Origin: Beroe ovata
Lineage: Eukaryota; Ctenophora; Nuda; Beroida; Beroidae
Length of the DNA: 29,620 nt
Assembly: GCA_946803715.1 (NCBI GenBank)
Contig: CAMPET010000025.1
Coordinates: 175,772-205,391, forward strand
Direction of reading: 5' to 3'
The notes beneath the pieces were generated by a model. The model saw only the letters and a list, made by a program, of their open reading frames with translations. It was not told the DNA's origin and ran no database searches. Positions 1 to 8,387 of this stretch are shown one piece after another. The position numbers were made by a program, and so were the translations under genes. How positions within the stretch are numbered: position 1 is the first letter of the stretch; the number at the start of each line of letters is the position of its first letter.

Positions 1-184
1 GGTGTCAGCAAGTTGTGACGAATGGAGTATTCCATCGTCACACAGCTCTGTTCTGACGAACTCAGAACTGGTGTCAGCACATTCCATCGCTAGCATTTCT
101 ACGTCATCGATTTGAAGTGGTGTCAGCAAGTTGTGACGAATGAGTACCTCAATCGTGAGACAGCCCTGTTCTGACGTACTGGTG
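1..184. repeat. imperfect tandem repeat, about 118-bp period
   Basis: The word GGTGTCAGCA begins at 1, 70 and 119. The copies at 1 and 119 share the longer word GGTGTCAGCAAGTTGTGACG and similar following sequence (a TCGTSASACAGC-like word, then CTGTTCTGACG). The second copy fades near 184. No exon is visible in bases 1-293, so this repeat most likely lies in an intron of the ankyrin gene entering from the left. Confidence 0.6.
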
Positions 185-293
185 TACCCCAATTTAAACC
201 CTAGAAACTGATTACAATTTGAGAAATATATTTTCTTTGCTTGCTATACAAATTCGAATCGATAAATCCAGATAGAAAATGTAGGAGATACAG

Positions 294-2158
294 GGGAAGA
301 ACAACCGAGCTATCCTCTTCATATCGCAGCAACGCAGGGTGATCTCTCTTCCCTCAAACGAATGATTGGTTAGTTTCAGCAATGTAACATTTTTATAATT
401 CTAAAAAAGGTTCACCTCCGTATTTTCCAGATCTCTTTTTTTCATCAAATCAAGCAGTGATGTAGGTTCATTTATAACAGGCAGTGGACTTTACGATATC
501 AACACAAGAGACGCTCATCAGTCAACACCGGCTCACAAAGCGGCTGGTCACGGACAGGTGGATGTTCTGAGGTGGCTGATACAGAACGGCGCTGATGGTT
601 TGTGGTAGCTTCCTGTTGTTATTGATCAGATGTCTGATAAACAGTACACTTTGACATCATGATTCATGACACTACATCACAGCACTGTAACAGTTCACAC
701 CATCATGACACCCCAGACACCACTACACCATTAACACCACTTAACTCTGACACCACTTAACTCTGACACACAATCATCAGTTGAGCTGGTGAATGCATCT
801 GGAGAAAGTGTCAAGGACGTTGCAAAGAGGTTTGGTAGGACTCTATGTGTTGAGGAGCTGGGAGGTTATTCGGATGATGAGGACGCAGAAACTTCTCCTG
901 AAGGTTTGCGTTGAAACTCAAGGAAATGTTTTATGCGTGCAAACTGCAAATGAAACATGCCAACTTCTACATAATGACTTCATTAACATACACTGTACTG
1001 GTATTGTCATGGTAACGCACTCATAACGTCAATCACTACTATTCACAGAGACTCTAGCTCGTGCTCTACAGAAGGTTGATGTGTTGGAAGAGGAGTTAAA
1101 AGATGCTAAATACGCTGTGCAAAATCTGGGCGGAAAGCTCCCTGATCATGACCTGCCTGATCGGGAAACTGTGATGTCTGAGGCACAGGTACGTTCCCTG
1201 TTCCCTGTAGCCCGTTCTTCAAGGTATGTGCTTCTGTTTGAATGCAAATGTTCTCACATAATGAATCATTCTCTCTATGCTCTATAATTCTCGTCATATA
1301 TAATCGGGATCAAAATTCAAATAAAATCAGTCGCATATCAAAGATTTTGTCAAATACTTGTAGTAACGCGCAGCGCGATTCGAATAAAAACAGATGAAAC
1401 TATATTTTTCAGCAGCTAGTCTGTTCGCGCGCGTGCGCGCCTTTCGCCACTCGTTTGTTTACGATGAATTTGATCCTGGTTAGCACAACAACTACTTCTT
1501 CATAGTTCACCTCTCTGCTAACTGCTTCATTGCTTCTGTAGACTTGAATGCAATTGCATCAGACGAACTAAAATACTCAATAGACTCACACTCCTTATAT
1601 ATAATCAGGAATATTTTCAGGAACTTCGCGAGCTCTTGGAACATGAACGTCTGAAGAGAGAAAAACTAGAAGCCACAGTCGCATCACTACAGAAGCAGGT
1701 GCATGCTTATTCACTTCTTGTTAATTAAGTAATTAAGTGGGGAAATTTCTTATAACAATTAACATGGAATAAATGTGTTCAACTTCATGTTCGATAGTGC
1801 ATCGTGTATGCTTTGCGTTGTAACAGATAGTTGAATATTCGCTCCATTTCAGTTGGACGGTGTAAATGGTTGTAATGGCACATCTCCTAACGATAACAAG
1901 GAAACACAACCATCTACTGGACTGTTAAAACCTATGGATGTTCATCCCAGTTCCTCATCAGACAGTAACATGGGATTAGGAGACCGTGTGGTGAAGAGTG
2001 GCGATTCCGATGCTGAGAGCATCTCCACCATCAGTTCCAGAAGTTCAAAGAAATTGAACAAATCGAGAAAGAAGAAGGCGAAAAAGAAGGTAGGCTACAA
2101 GCCGCCACCAACTGGGGTTTTCATCAAGTTGGACGGACCTGCGAAAACTGATTCCTGA
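294..2158 (+). CDS. ANKRD42: ANKRD42-like ankyrin-repeat/coiled-coil protein, 3' part of gene
   Basis: Six exons join in frame: 294-368, 481-597, 781-903, 1049-1188, 1621-1698 and 1853-2158 (stop TGA). All introns are GT-AG, and phases match (1,1,1,0,0). About 279 residues are visible. The first two exons give ankyrin repeats (PLHIAATQGDLSSLKRMI; STPAHKAAGHGQVDVLRWLI). The third gives a repeat-like end with SGESVKDVAKRFGR and an acidic stretch. The fourth and fifth encode a coiled coil (KVDVLEEELKDAKYAV; LRELLEHERLKREKLEATV). The last is Ser-rich, then has a Lys-rich block and PPPTGVFIKLDG. This order, including the C-terminal Lys block followed by GVF, matches ANKRD42 as I know it. The 5' exons with the other ankyrin repeats lie outside the window. 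ANKRD42 is a poorly understood scaffold-type protein, so I assign no biochemical role. The next gene on this strand starts 760 bp downstream. Confidence 0.82.
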
Positions 2159-2284
2159 TAATTGGATAATCGGATAATTGGATAATTTAGATAAGGCGAC
2201 AATTCATGTGACCGTGCTTACTGATTTGACGCAATTACTTCATGCTTAGCCGATTCTTGCATGGATACCTATACCACTTTCTGC

Positions 2285-2318
2285 AATTAATTTTGGCGAT
2301 CGATCGCCAAAATTAATT
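2285..2318. repeat. 34-bp perfect palindrome
   Basis: The 17-bp arms are exactly complementary, with no spacer. The centre lies between 2301 and 2302, within GGCGATC/GATCGCC, and the flanks are AATTAATTTT and its complement. Pairing breaks at 2284/2319. It sits about 130 bp after the ANKRD42-like stop, so it could be a 3'-UTR hairpin, a protein-binding dyad or a transposon scar. Confidence 0.85.
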
Positions 2319-2592
2319 AAAGATCGCGATCTGATCTCATACTGTCTCTAAGAAGCTTGCGCTTCCTCGTAGGAACAAGGAATCTTTAATCTTTTGAGCT
2401 TTAATTAATTTAAATTTAGCTATGACGATATGATACCATTGATACCAGCAGTATAACTACAAACTATGCTAATGCAGTGCAGTAGAGAAATTATATTTAT
2501 TATTTGCGTTGCGTTGCAAATGCACATGCATTAATATTGCAATTATGTTGCATGATGTTGCGCGGTGCCGACGGTAGGGTAAAACCCTACAA

Positions 2593-2644
2593 TCAGATTT
2601 TATCTGACCTCTGTTTCTCGCAGTGCGCGCGCGAGAAACAGAGG
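2593..2644. repeat. small hairpin element, copy A of a family shared with 12232-12322
   Basis: Bases 2593-2621 (TCAGATTTTATCTGACCTC then TGTTTCTCGC) match 12233-12261 at all but one position. Copy A folds on itself through CCTCTGTTTCTCGC (2608-2621) and its exact complement at 2631-2644, with a 9-base loop rich in GC. It lacks the clean distal inverted repeat seen in copy B, so it may be truncated or rearranged. Confidence 0.7.
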
Positions 2645-2919
2645 ACTGCTAAGATCAGAAAACAATTGACCGCGCCGCGCTCGCTCGTTACTATAGTTGC
2701 TCATGATATGCACTCCGAATCGAGCGCTTTTTAATTTTCAAACTCGAGATTTGGGACCGCGCCGAATCATGAGTGCATGTCTTCATAGTTCAGTTTCACA
2801 AGTCCCTACAGTTCTTTCAATTCCTGTCTCGTGAATAATTCGTTACCAACAATCAACTGTATGAAGCTAATAAGTATTTATATCGGCAATCAAATACACA
2901 TTCTTATTTACTAGTAGCT

Positions 2920-5900
2920 ATGGAGCTGTCAGAAGCAACCATGAACAAGCGACGGAGTACGGAACGTGTCTCTGGGATGGGTTTCATGAGTTACAACCAG
3001 CGAGCAAGCAGTATGTTTAACACCATGAGGAATAGCTTGAGGTACAACAGTCTGAACCCGAATGGGCCCCATAGGGGTCGGGGAAATCCGATTGCTGACA
3101 TGCACCCTCTCATTACAAAGGGTCGTATAAGACGTTACCTATATGATTTTGTGGAAAGCAAGAAGTTCCATACAATCATGTTGCTGATCATTCTGAGCAA
3201 CACCGCAGTGATTGGAATGCAGACCGTGCCCTCTGTGCAAGAGAAGATTGGCTGGTACCTGTCTCTATTCAATATCATATTCCTAGCAATCTACATCATC
3301 GAGTTTTTCGTGAAGTTTGCTGCGGTTGCTCACAAGTACTTCTACGATAGGTGGAACCTCTTCGATATCTTCATCATAGTCACATCGATCTTTGATATTT
3401 TCTGGCCCATGATCATAGAAGATCGTATCACATTCGACACGGATGTGTTCAAAATATTCCGTCTTTTGAAAAGTTTCAGGGCTCTTCGAGCTTTGAGAGT
3501 AATAAGAACGATCCAGTTCCTGAAAAATCTCCAAATCACCGTAAATGCAATTATCCAGTCGATCCCAGCCCTGGGAAGTATCATCATGCTTATCGGGTTA
3601 GTGCTCTACATCTTTGCTATCATTGGAAAAGGACTCTATGCACCGGTGGACCCTGTCAGATTCGGCAACCTTGGTAAGTGATCCTATTCATTGTTCCCAC
3701 CCAGCACTCCTTATTAGGAAATTTCCTGTGTAGTTAATTATCACAATTTCCCATAGGTTACGCTGCATTCACCCTATTTCAACTGATCACACTGGACGAC
3801 TGGTACTTTATCTACACAGATATGAGGGAGAGCCACCCTGAATACTGGCACATTCTCGTCTATCTCACTACGTTCATCGTCTTGGAAAACTTCATCTTCA
3901 TAAACCTGTTCATTGCGGTTATTGTGGACAATCTCGAGAGGTAAGTGTGCAGGAACGACGAACGTGCTCAATTTCGTGTCGAAGTACATGTAGGTTCTAT
4001 ACTAGTAAAACTGATAAATTTAGTCACCAGAATGAATAACAAAAACATAAAAAGCAACAACATAATTGAGACGAAATCACATAAACTCGAGGTCTCTTCA
4101 CCCTTATTCCTTGTATGGCGGTGGTGAGGGATCACTGGCCCCAACAACTACAGCTCCAGGCTGGTATGGACCAGGCTGGTATGGACCCGGCTGGTACGGA
4201 CCAGGCTGGTATTCTGCTCCCCCATGGGGAGGGTGGTGTGGGGGGCCATCAGCAGGTGGTGCATACCCAGCTGCACCATAATTACCCCCGTGACCAGGCT
4301 CTATAACAATCCCATCGTATCGGCTCGCCCTGCTTCTGCGGCGACAGAATCCGAAACAGCAGCAAAATAGGATGATTATGGTGAACACGGTAGCAGTTAT
4401 GATATACGCCGTGTAACGGTCGACTGAGGTCTCGCAGTATGCTATCCCGGTAGAAGTGTGACCGCAGTAGTAAGTTGTGTTGGCTGTTCTGGAACAGTAC
4501 ACCCCGTTACCTGACCATCCTGGAATACAGAGTGGATACCCGTCTGTAGCGAAGGAGCAATAGCTGTACCTCTGGTCACAATAGACCAGCCTGTTCGTCC
4601 AGTAACCGTAACCCCGGCATTTAGTGTCGTAGCAGTCGTACGCCAGTATACCAGGTATAAAAACCAGGAGGCACAGAGCTGCGATTGCCATATCCGTTCA
4701 GGAGGGCCCTCGCTGGAGAAATGAGCAAATCATAGAATTTAGATAACGGTTATTCATGGAATCATGGGAGCACAAAAACAGTGGAAAAGAAAAGATTGGA
4801 TGAGAGAAAGACTTATGACTGTTGAAACTTGACCTCAAAACACACAATTGAGTACCATTCGGGTATTACACTTCAGTGTAGGTATTATCTGTATTAGCAG
4901 GTGCAAATTCAGTGTATTATTTCAGTGTATTATCTGTATTATCAGGTAACAATCCTGGATAAGACCGTACATGACGTCATGAAAAAATGTTCCATAATCT
5001 CACTGGTCAGTTCTGGGAGTTCAGTTGTCAGTTGTAACCATTGATAGCGATAATAAAATAATAAAGCGAATTCAGTTCACTGAAAGAATAAAATCTATGT
5101 TCAATATTATGTGGATCTTATCTGACCCACTAACTATTTGATATAATAATCTGACTAGCATCTGAAAATTGATAAACCCAATTTCTACTACTTCATCATC
5201 CTTACCTAGGGGTCCCTCCTTTTGCTAGTTTTCTGGGCCTCAGATAGCAGAGTCTGCCAAGCAGACCTTGCAGTCAAATCACATCCTCAAATATCTATAG
5301 CTGGAAAATTGACACCATCATAATTATTGACACAAAGAATTACTGTACTACCTGTTGAATTGTCGCTGCAGGGCTCACGCATCAGCGCGTCAACAGGACT
5401 CGCTACAAGTTGCTAACAGTATGGAGTCATTCCACTCCAATGAAGAGGTTCCAGCTATGGCAATGGAAGAGTGAGTACCTATTTACTATCAGTATGTGTG
5501 TGTATGTGTCTGTGTCTGTGTGTGTGTTTCCCGTGTGTGTGTGTGTGTGGGTGTGTGTGTGTGTGTGTTTGTGTGTATGTGTGTGTTTGTGTGTGGTCAA
5601 TAATACTCTCAGATTATAAAAATCTGTGTTATCAATAATTAGGTATCATACCTATCCTATGACCGTTCATTTTGTGCATTCATTTAGTCCTGATAAGAAG
5701 CAATTGTAATGAAATACAAGAGTAATGATTGTATACCAGACACGATTTAGGAAGCATTCAATGACCATATTATTTGTCTGTAAATGTGTGAATGTAGCAC
5801 TCAAAACAAAACAAAACTTCTGTATTTAGCTCTGCCTTTGGAGTGATTTTTTTACGACTGTGTCTTCTTCGAAGATATTTTGAAAAATGGCCATGAAATT

Positions 5901-6531
5901 GAGTCCCTTGTCAGGTTGTTACAAAGTGTCTTGTGAAAATTGGTGTTTTTTTTGTTTGTTTGTGTGTGTGTTTGTGTTTGTTTGAGTACTGTAGTACTGT
6001 GCGTGTGTGTGTCTGTGTGTGTCTGTGTGTGTGTGACGTGTGTGTGACGTGTGTGTTGTGACGTTGTGTCAAATGCTGTGATGCAGTGTTGTCGAGACTG
6101 ACAAGTGACATGTATGTAAAACTAATTTAGACAGCAGCTTGTCATTTCGTAACACTCGTTTTCTTTGAAATTATAGTTCAATCACTCACTCAACACTCAC
6201 TCAACACTCACTCAACACTCACTCAGTCACTCACTCACTCACTCACACAAACACACACTCACCCACACCCTTACTCACTCACTCACTCGCTCACTCACGC
6301 TACACACACACTCACTCACTCACTCACTGACTCAGTGCCGTATCACTGGATGAAATACCACCATCTGGCACAGTGGAATACTACTATGATGGAAGGCGCG
6401 ATGCGGCTACCAAACATATCGGTGTTTTTACCGAACAACTTGCAACTCTAGAGTTTTACATGGAACACAACCAAAATCACATGAGAAACATCAACAGATT
6501 GCTGAGTCTTGCCAAGCGATCCAATCATTGA
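2920..6531 (+). CDS. CATSPER1: CatSper1-like sperm cation channel pore subunit
   Basis: Four exons, 2920-3673, 3757-3940, 5372-5470 and 6336-6531, join with matching phases (1,2,2) into a 410-residue protein. It is one six-transmembrane channel repeat. S1 spans about residues 82-102, S2 112-133, S3 146-165, and S4 173-200 with a basic residue every third position (R181, K184, R187, R190, R193, R196). S5 spans 206-237, the pore helix with TLDDW is at 263-267, and S6 is 283-309. CatSper pore subunits have a T-x-D-x-W filter. FTLFQLxTLDDW followed by an S6 with NLxIAVxVDN is closest to CatSper1, in my judgement, rather than CatSper2-4. A helical segment at the C terminus resembles the CatSper coiled coil. 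CatSper forms a Ca2+ channel in the sperm flagellum. The N terminus is short, without the His-rich stretch of mammalian CatSper1. An upstream in-frame stop (2836) supports the chosen start. The second intron contains an antisense gene, and the third is microsatellite. Confidence 0.85.
4104..4691 (-). CDS. Cys-rich single-pass membrane protein with PPPY tail, nested in CatSper intron
   Basis: An intact 195-residue frame without introns starts at ATG (4691-4689). Residues 1-17 form a signal peptide (MAIAALCLLVFIPGILA). The short ectodomain carries eight cysteines and many Tyr/Gly, with one N-glycosylation sequon (NTT). One transmembrane helix (about 93-115) runs into a cytoplasmic Cys-rich edge and RRR stop-transfer signal (CCCFGFCRRR). 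The tail is Gly/Pro-rich with four YQPGP-type repeats and ends in PPPYKE, a PPxY-type ligand for WW domains such as those of NEDD4-type ubiquitin ligases. This plan (signal, Cys-rich ectodomain, one helix, Pro-rich PY tail) resembles the Shisa/VOPP1/WBP1-like adaptors. I see no residue-level match to one of them, so the family is inference. It lies wholly inside the second intron of the channel gene, antisense to it. Confidence 0.75.
   Translation of the reverse strand: MAIAALCLLVFIPGILAYDCYDTKCRGYGYWTNRLVYCDQRYSYCSFATDGYPLCIPGWSGNGVYCSRTANTTYYCGHTSTGIAYCETSVDRYTAYIITATVFTIIILFCCCFGFCRRRSRASRYDGIVIEPGHGGNYGAAGYAPPADGPPHHPPHGGAEYQPGPYQPGPYQPGPYQPGAVVVGASDPSPPPYKE
4157..4216. repeat. 15-bp coding tandem repeat, four copies
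   Basis: Unit CAGGCTGGTATGGAC occurs at 4157, 4172, 4187 and 4202; the third copy has two changes and the fourth diverges at its end. On the minus strand it encodes the YQPGP repeats in the cytoplasmic tail of the nested membrane protein. It is in frame, so copy-number changes would lengthen the tail five residues at a time. Confidence 0.9.
5494..5596. repeat. (GT)n microsatellite, first tract in CatSper intron 3
   Basis: An interrupted GT run of about 100 bp begins about 24 bp after the donor of the third CatSper exon. It contains TGTATG and TGTCTG interruptions. Such alternating purine-pyrimidine tracts can adopt Z-DNA. Confidence 0.9.
5946..6060. repeat. (GT)n microsatellite, second tract in CatSper intron 3
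   Basis: T-rich then GT-rich sequence (TTTGTTTGTTTG, then GTGTGT with GTCT and GACGTG interruptions). It lies in the same intron as the tract at 5494. Confidence 0.85.
6182..6335. repeat. (ACTC)n microsatellite ending in the CatSper exon 4 splice acceptor
   Basis: CACT/ACTC tetranucleotide repeats, including an 11-bp higher-order unit (CAACACTCACT), run for about 150 bp. They end in CACTGACTCAG, directly before exon 4 (6336). The repeat therefore supplies the pyrimidine-containing tract of the acceptor. Confidence 0.85.
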
Positions 6532-7119
6532 ATAACACGTCATCAATAGACAATTGACATATTATCTGTGACTACAATATTAATCCGGATTTTTTCAATC
6601 CCGTCTTTAGGCCTTTCTTTATCATGCCACTGTTAACGACAATGCCATCTCGAATATAGACCTGTTATAACTACCTAACTTTCAAATAACCCCAAGCAGA
6701 ATCTAAGCATTATTTTATTTAATCAATATTTTGTTTAATTAAATAATTACTTTCCATATTGCTAGTTTGACATACTCACATCACAGCTTGTCAATAGTGT
6801 TCGAATCATGATGAACATTGCCTCACTTTTGTAACTCACGTTGTGACAATGCATTGCACTGTGAATTTCCGAAAGTTTATTCTGTTCGTATATCAGTCAA
6901 ACTCTTCATTTCATGCTCATTTGGTGTACCTCACTCAATGATTCATGTCACGGCAATTATAGTAATGGATTTACTCCTGTCCTCATCATTAATTATAAAC
7001 CCCATTGATAACCCTCCCCCCTGTGCTTCCATCAGAGCTATATGTGTGATTTTATTAACGTGGAAACATCGCCCACCTATCGACTATTACACCAGCTCTT
7101 GTGATGCTGTTACACCATC
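6532..7119. other. 3' flank of CatSper-like gene, no gene seen
   Basis: AT-rich sequence with ATTAAA near 6738 as a possible polyadenylation signal. A 101-residue frame at 6818-7123 has no recognisable motif and is probably chance. Confidence 0.4.
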
Positions 7120-8363
7120 ATGAAGACTAAATGCTGTCTACCCTGTCTTCGGCTGCGCGACTCATGTATCAGGTATGCAATGCTTCCTTACTTCTCAATT
7201 GATCCCCCTCTTGTTATTCTGAGTGTAGGTATATTTTTGAAAATCACCATTATAACCCTGATTAATAACCCTGATTCAACATCAGATTTACGCGTGGGAA
7301 TACAGTTGACCCCAATCTGAACAAAGCCCAGGTGACTGAAGAGGTATTAATCGGAATATCATGAACATTCCTTGTCAATCTCTGACCGCTTTGTTGTCGT
7401 GAAATCCTGCTCTTATTGATTGTATACTGTTTAGGTATACCATGGAATATATTGCTTGACATTGACCAAAGTTAGATGATTTGATAAGTGTCACGTGACA
7501 ATTTATCTAGCAGGAAGATAAAGATGCTAGTGTTGTCATATCGAACGATGGTGTAGTCCAGCACCAAGGTGTTAAAGTGACAGAGAGCAGCCAAAGTGAT
7601 CATGTGTCAACCATGAGCAATGAAGGTAGGAACAAGTGATAGGCAATAAGCATTATGGGGGGCTTGTAGGTATGGCCTGTTTTCCAAACAGGCTTGGAGT
7701 CTGAAGTAAGCGTGTAGTCGGCGTGTAGTCGCACATTCTAAAAAAAGATTGGGGTACGGAATACCCAACTTCTAGAATACCCAATGTCGGGAATACCCAA
7801 CGTCGCGAATACCCAACAGGAATTACCGAGTTGGGTATTCGGGACATCATGCCCTGAATACCCAAGGTCGCGAATACCCAACTAATTAGCGATAAGAGAC
7901 TGCAATGATGCATGTTATGTTCTGATTAGGCACTAAATGCAGATTGCAGAGTAACTGTGTAGGGTTGATCGCTGTGCAGTAGGCACACACTCACTCAGTG
8001 TGTACTGACCCATCACGTTGATCAGGGTGTAGTGGGAGAAGTTTAGAACAAGTTTCTGGGCCATTGACCCTATCTTAACTCGAAGTCTAACCCTGGCCCT
8101 TTTTCTACCTATCCTTACCCTGGTCCCTGACCACCGCGGAGCTTCTTGGACCTTCTTCAGCTGTAATGAGTTGGGTATTCCGGACATCATGCACGGAATA
8201 CCCAAGTCGCGAATACCCAACAATTCTGTTGGGTATTCGCGACGTTGGGTATTCGCGACATTGGGTATTCTAGAAGTTGGGTATTCCGTACTGTTACCTC
8301 TAAAAAGTTTCTAAGTTTGGGAGTGGGTTCCTATTTGAGAATTCAGAATGGAAGATTTCCTAA
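7120..8363 (+). CDS. tentative small multi-exon gene, Cys-rich N terminus
   Basis: I do not recognise this product. Predicted exons are 7120-7172, 7286-7343, 7514-7625 and a short last exon 8347-8363. Phases are 2, 0 and 1, and all ends are GT-AG. They give about 79 residues: MKTKCCLPCLRLRDSCIR, then a polar acidic stretch (NKAQVTEEEDKDASVVIS; VTESSQSDHVSTMSNE) ending EWKIS. The CCxxC cluster at the N terminus could be palmitoylated, giving a small membrane-anchored protein; that is speculation. Exons 1-3 fit together well, but the last exon is uncertain. The 538-bp TTGGGTATTC element lies in the last intron. It could instead be the 5' part of a longer transcript that reaches the EF-hand gene, but the phases do not join directly. 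Confidence 0.35.
7754..8291. mobile_element. non-autonomous inverted-repeat element built of TTGGGTATTC units (copy 1, full length)
   Basis: The element starts GTACGGAATACCCAAC and ends with its complement (GTTGGGTATTCCGTAC), with terminal inverted repeats of roughly 120-135 bp. Each arm has four 10-bp units exactly 16 bp apart (left: 7759, 7775, 7791, 7807; right: 8229, 8245, 8261, 8277), separated mostly by GCGACG-like spacers. Inside comes an inverted pair around GGACATCATGC (7831/7856 and 8171/8196), with a further unit at 7872 on the left and 8211 on the right. The interior (about 7885-8165) has no coding capacity. This is the structure of a foldback/MITE-type element moved by a transposase encoded elsewhere. 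I cannot name the superfamily. I see no clear target-site duplication. Confidence 0.75.
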
Positions 8364-8387
8364 TGAATGCTCCGGCAATAGTGAACG
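8348..8387 (+). other. possible alternative first exon of the EF-hand gene
   Basis: ATG at 8348 opens a 13-codon frame (MEDFLMNAPAIVN) and stops one base into a codon at a good donor (G|GTAGTT). This phase-1 end can splice to the EF-hand exon at 10502, as can the nearer start exon at 10386 (MEDKLA). Support is phase agreement only. Confidence 0.25.

Larger units (their letters stand above)
2159..2919. other. intergenic region between ANKRD42-like and CatSper-like genes
   Basis: I see no gene here. The stretch holds GGATAAT repeats just after the ANKRD42 stop (2161-2188), a 34-bp perfect palindrome (2285-2318), an inverted-repeat element (2593-2644) and GC-rich CG/CGCG clusters near 2620-2690. 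The 3' UTR of the first gene and the promoter of the channel gene must both lie here. A frame at 2504-2734 overlaps the hairpin element and has no protein-like composition. Confidence 0.6.

Noticed and set aside
3283-3587. Minus-strand frames opposite the CatSper S2-S4 region
   Set aside because: Shadows of the channel exon; their composition mirrors the coding strand.
4066-4306. Plus-strand frames rich in WYGPG and GMD repeats
   Set aside because: Antisense shadows of the repeat in the nested membrane-protein gene.
5410-5619. 69-codon frame with Val-Cys repeats
   Set aside because: It is a reading of the (GT)n microsatellite; only 5410-5470 overlaps true coding sequence, in another frame.
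5911-6111. Minus-strand His/Thr-rich frame
   Set aside because: Product of the GT/CA microsatellite.
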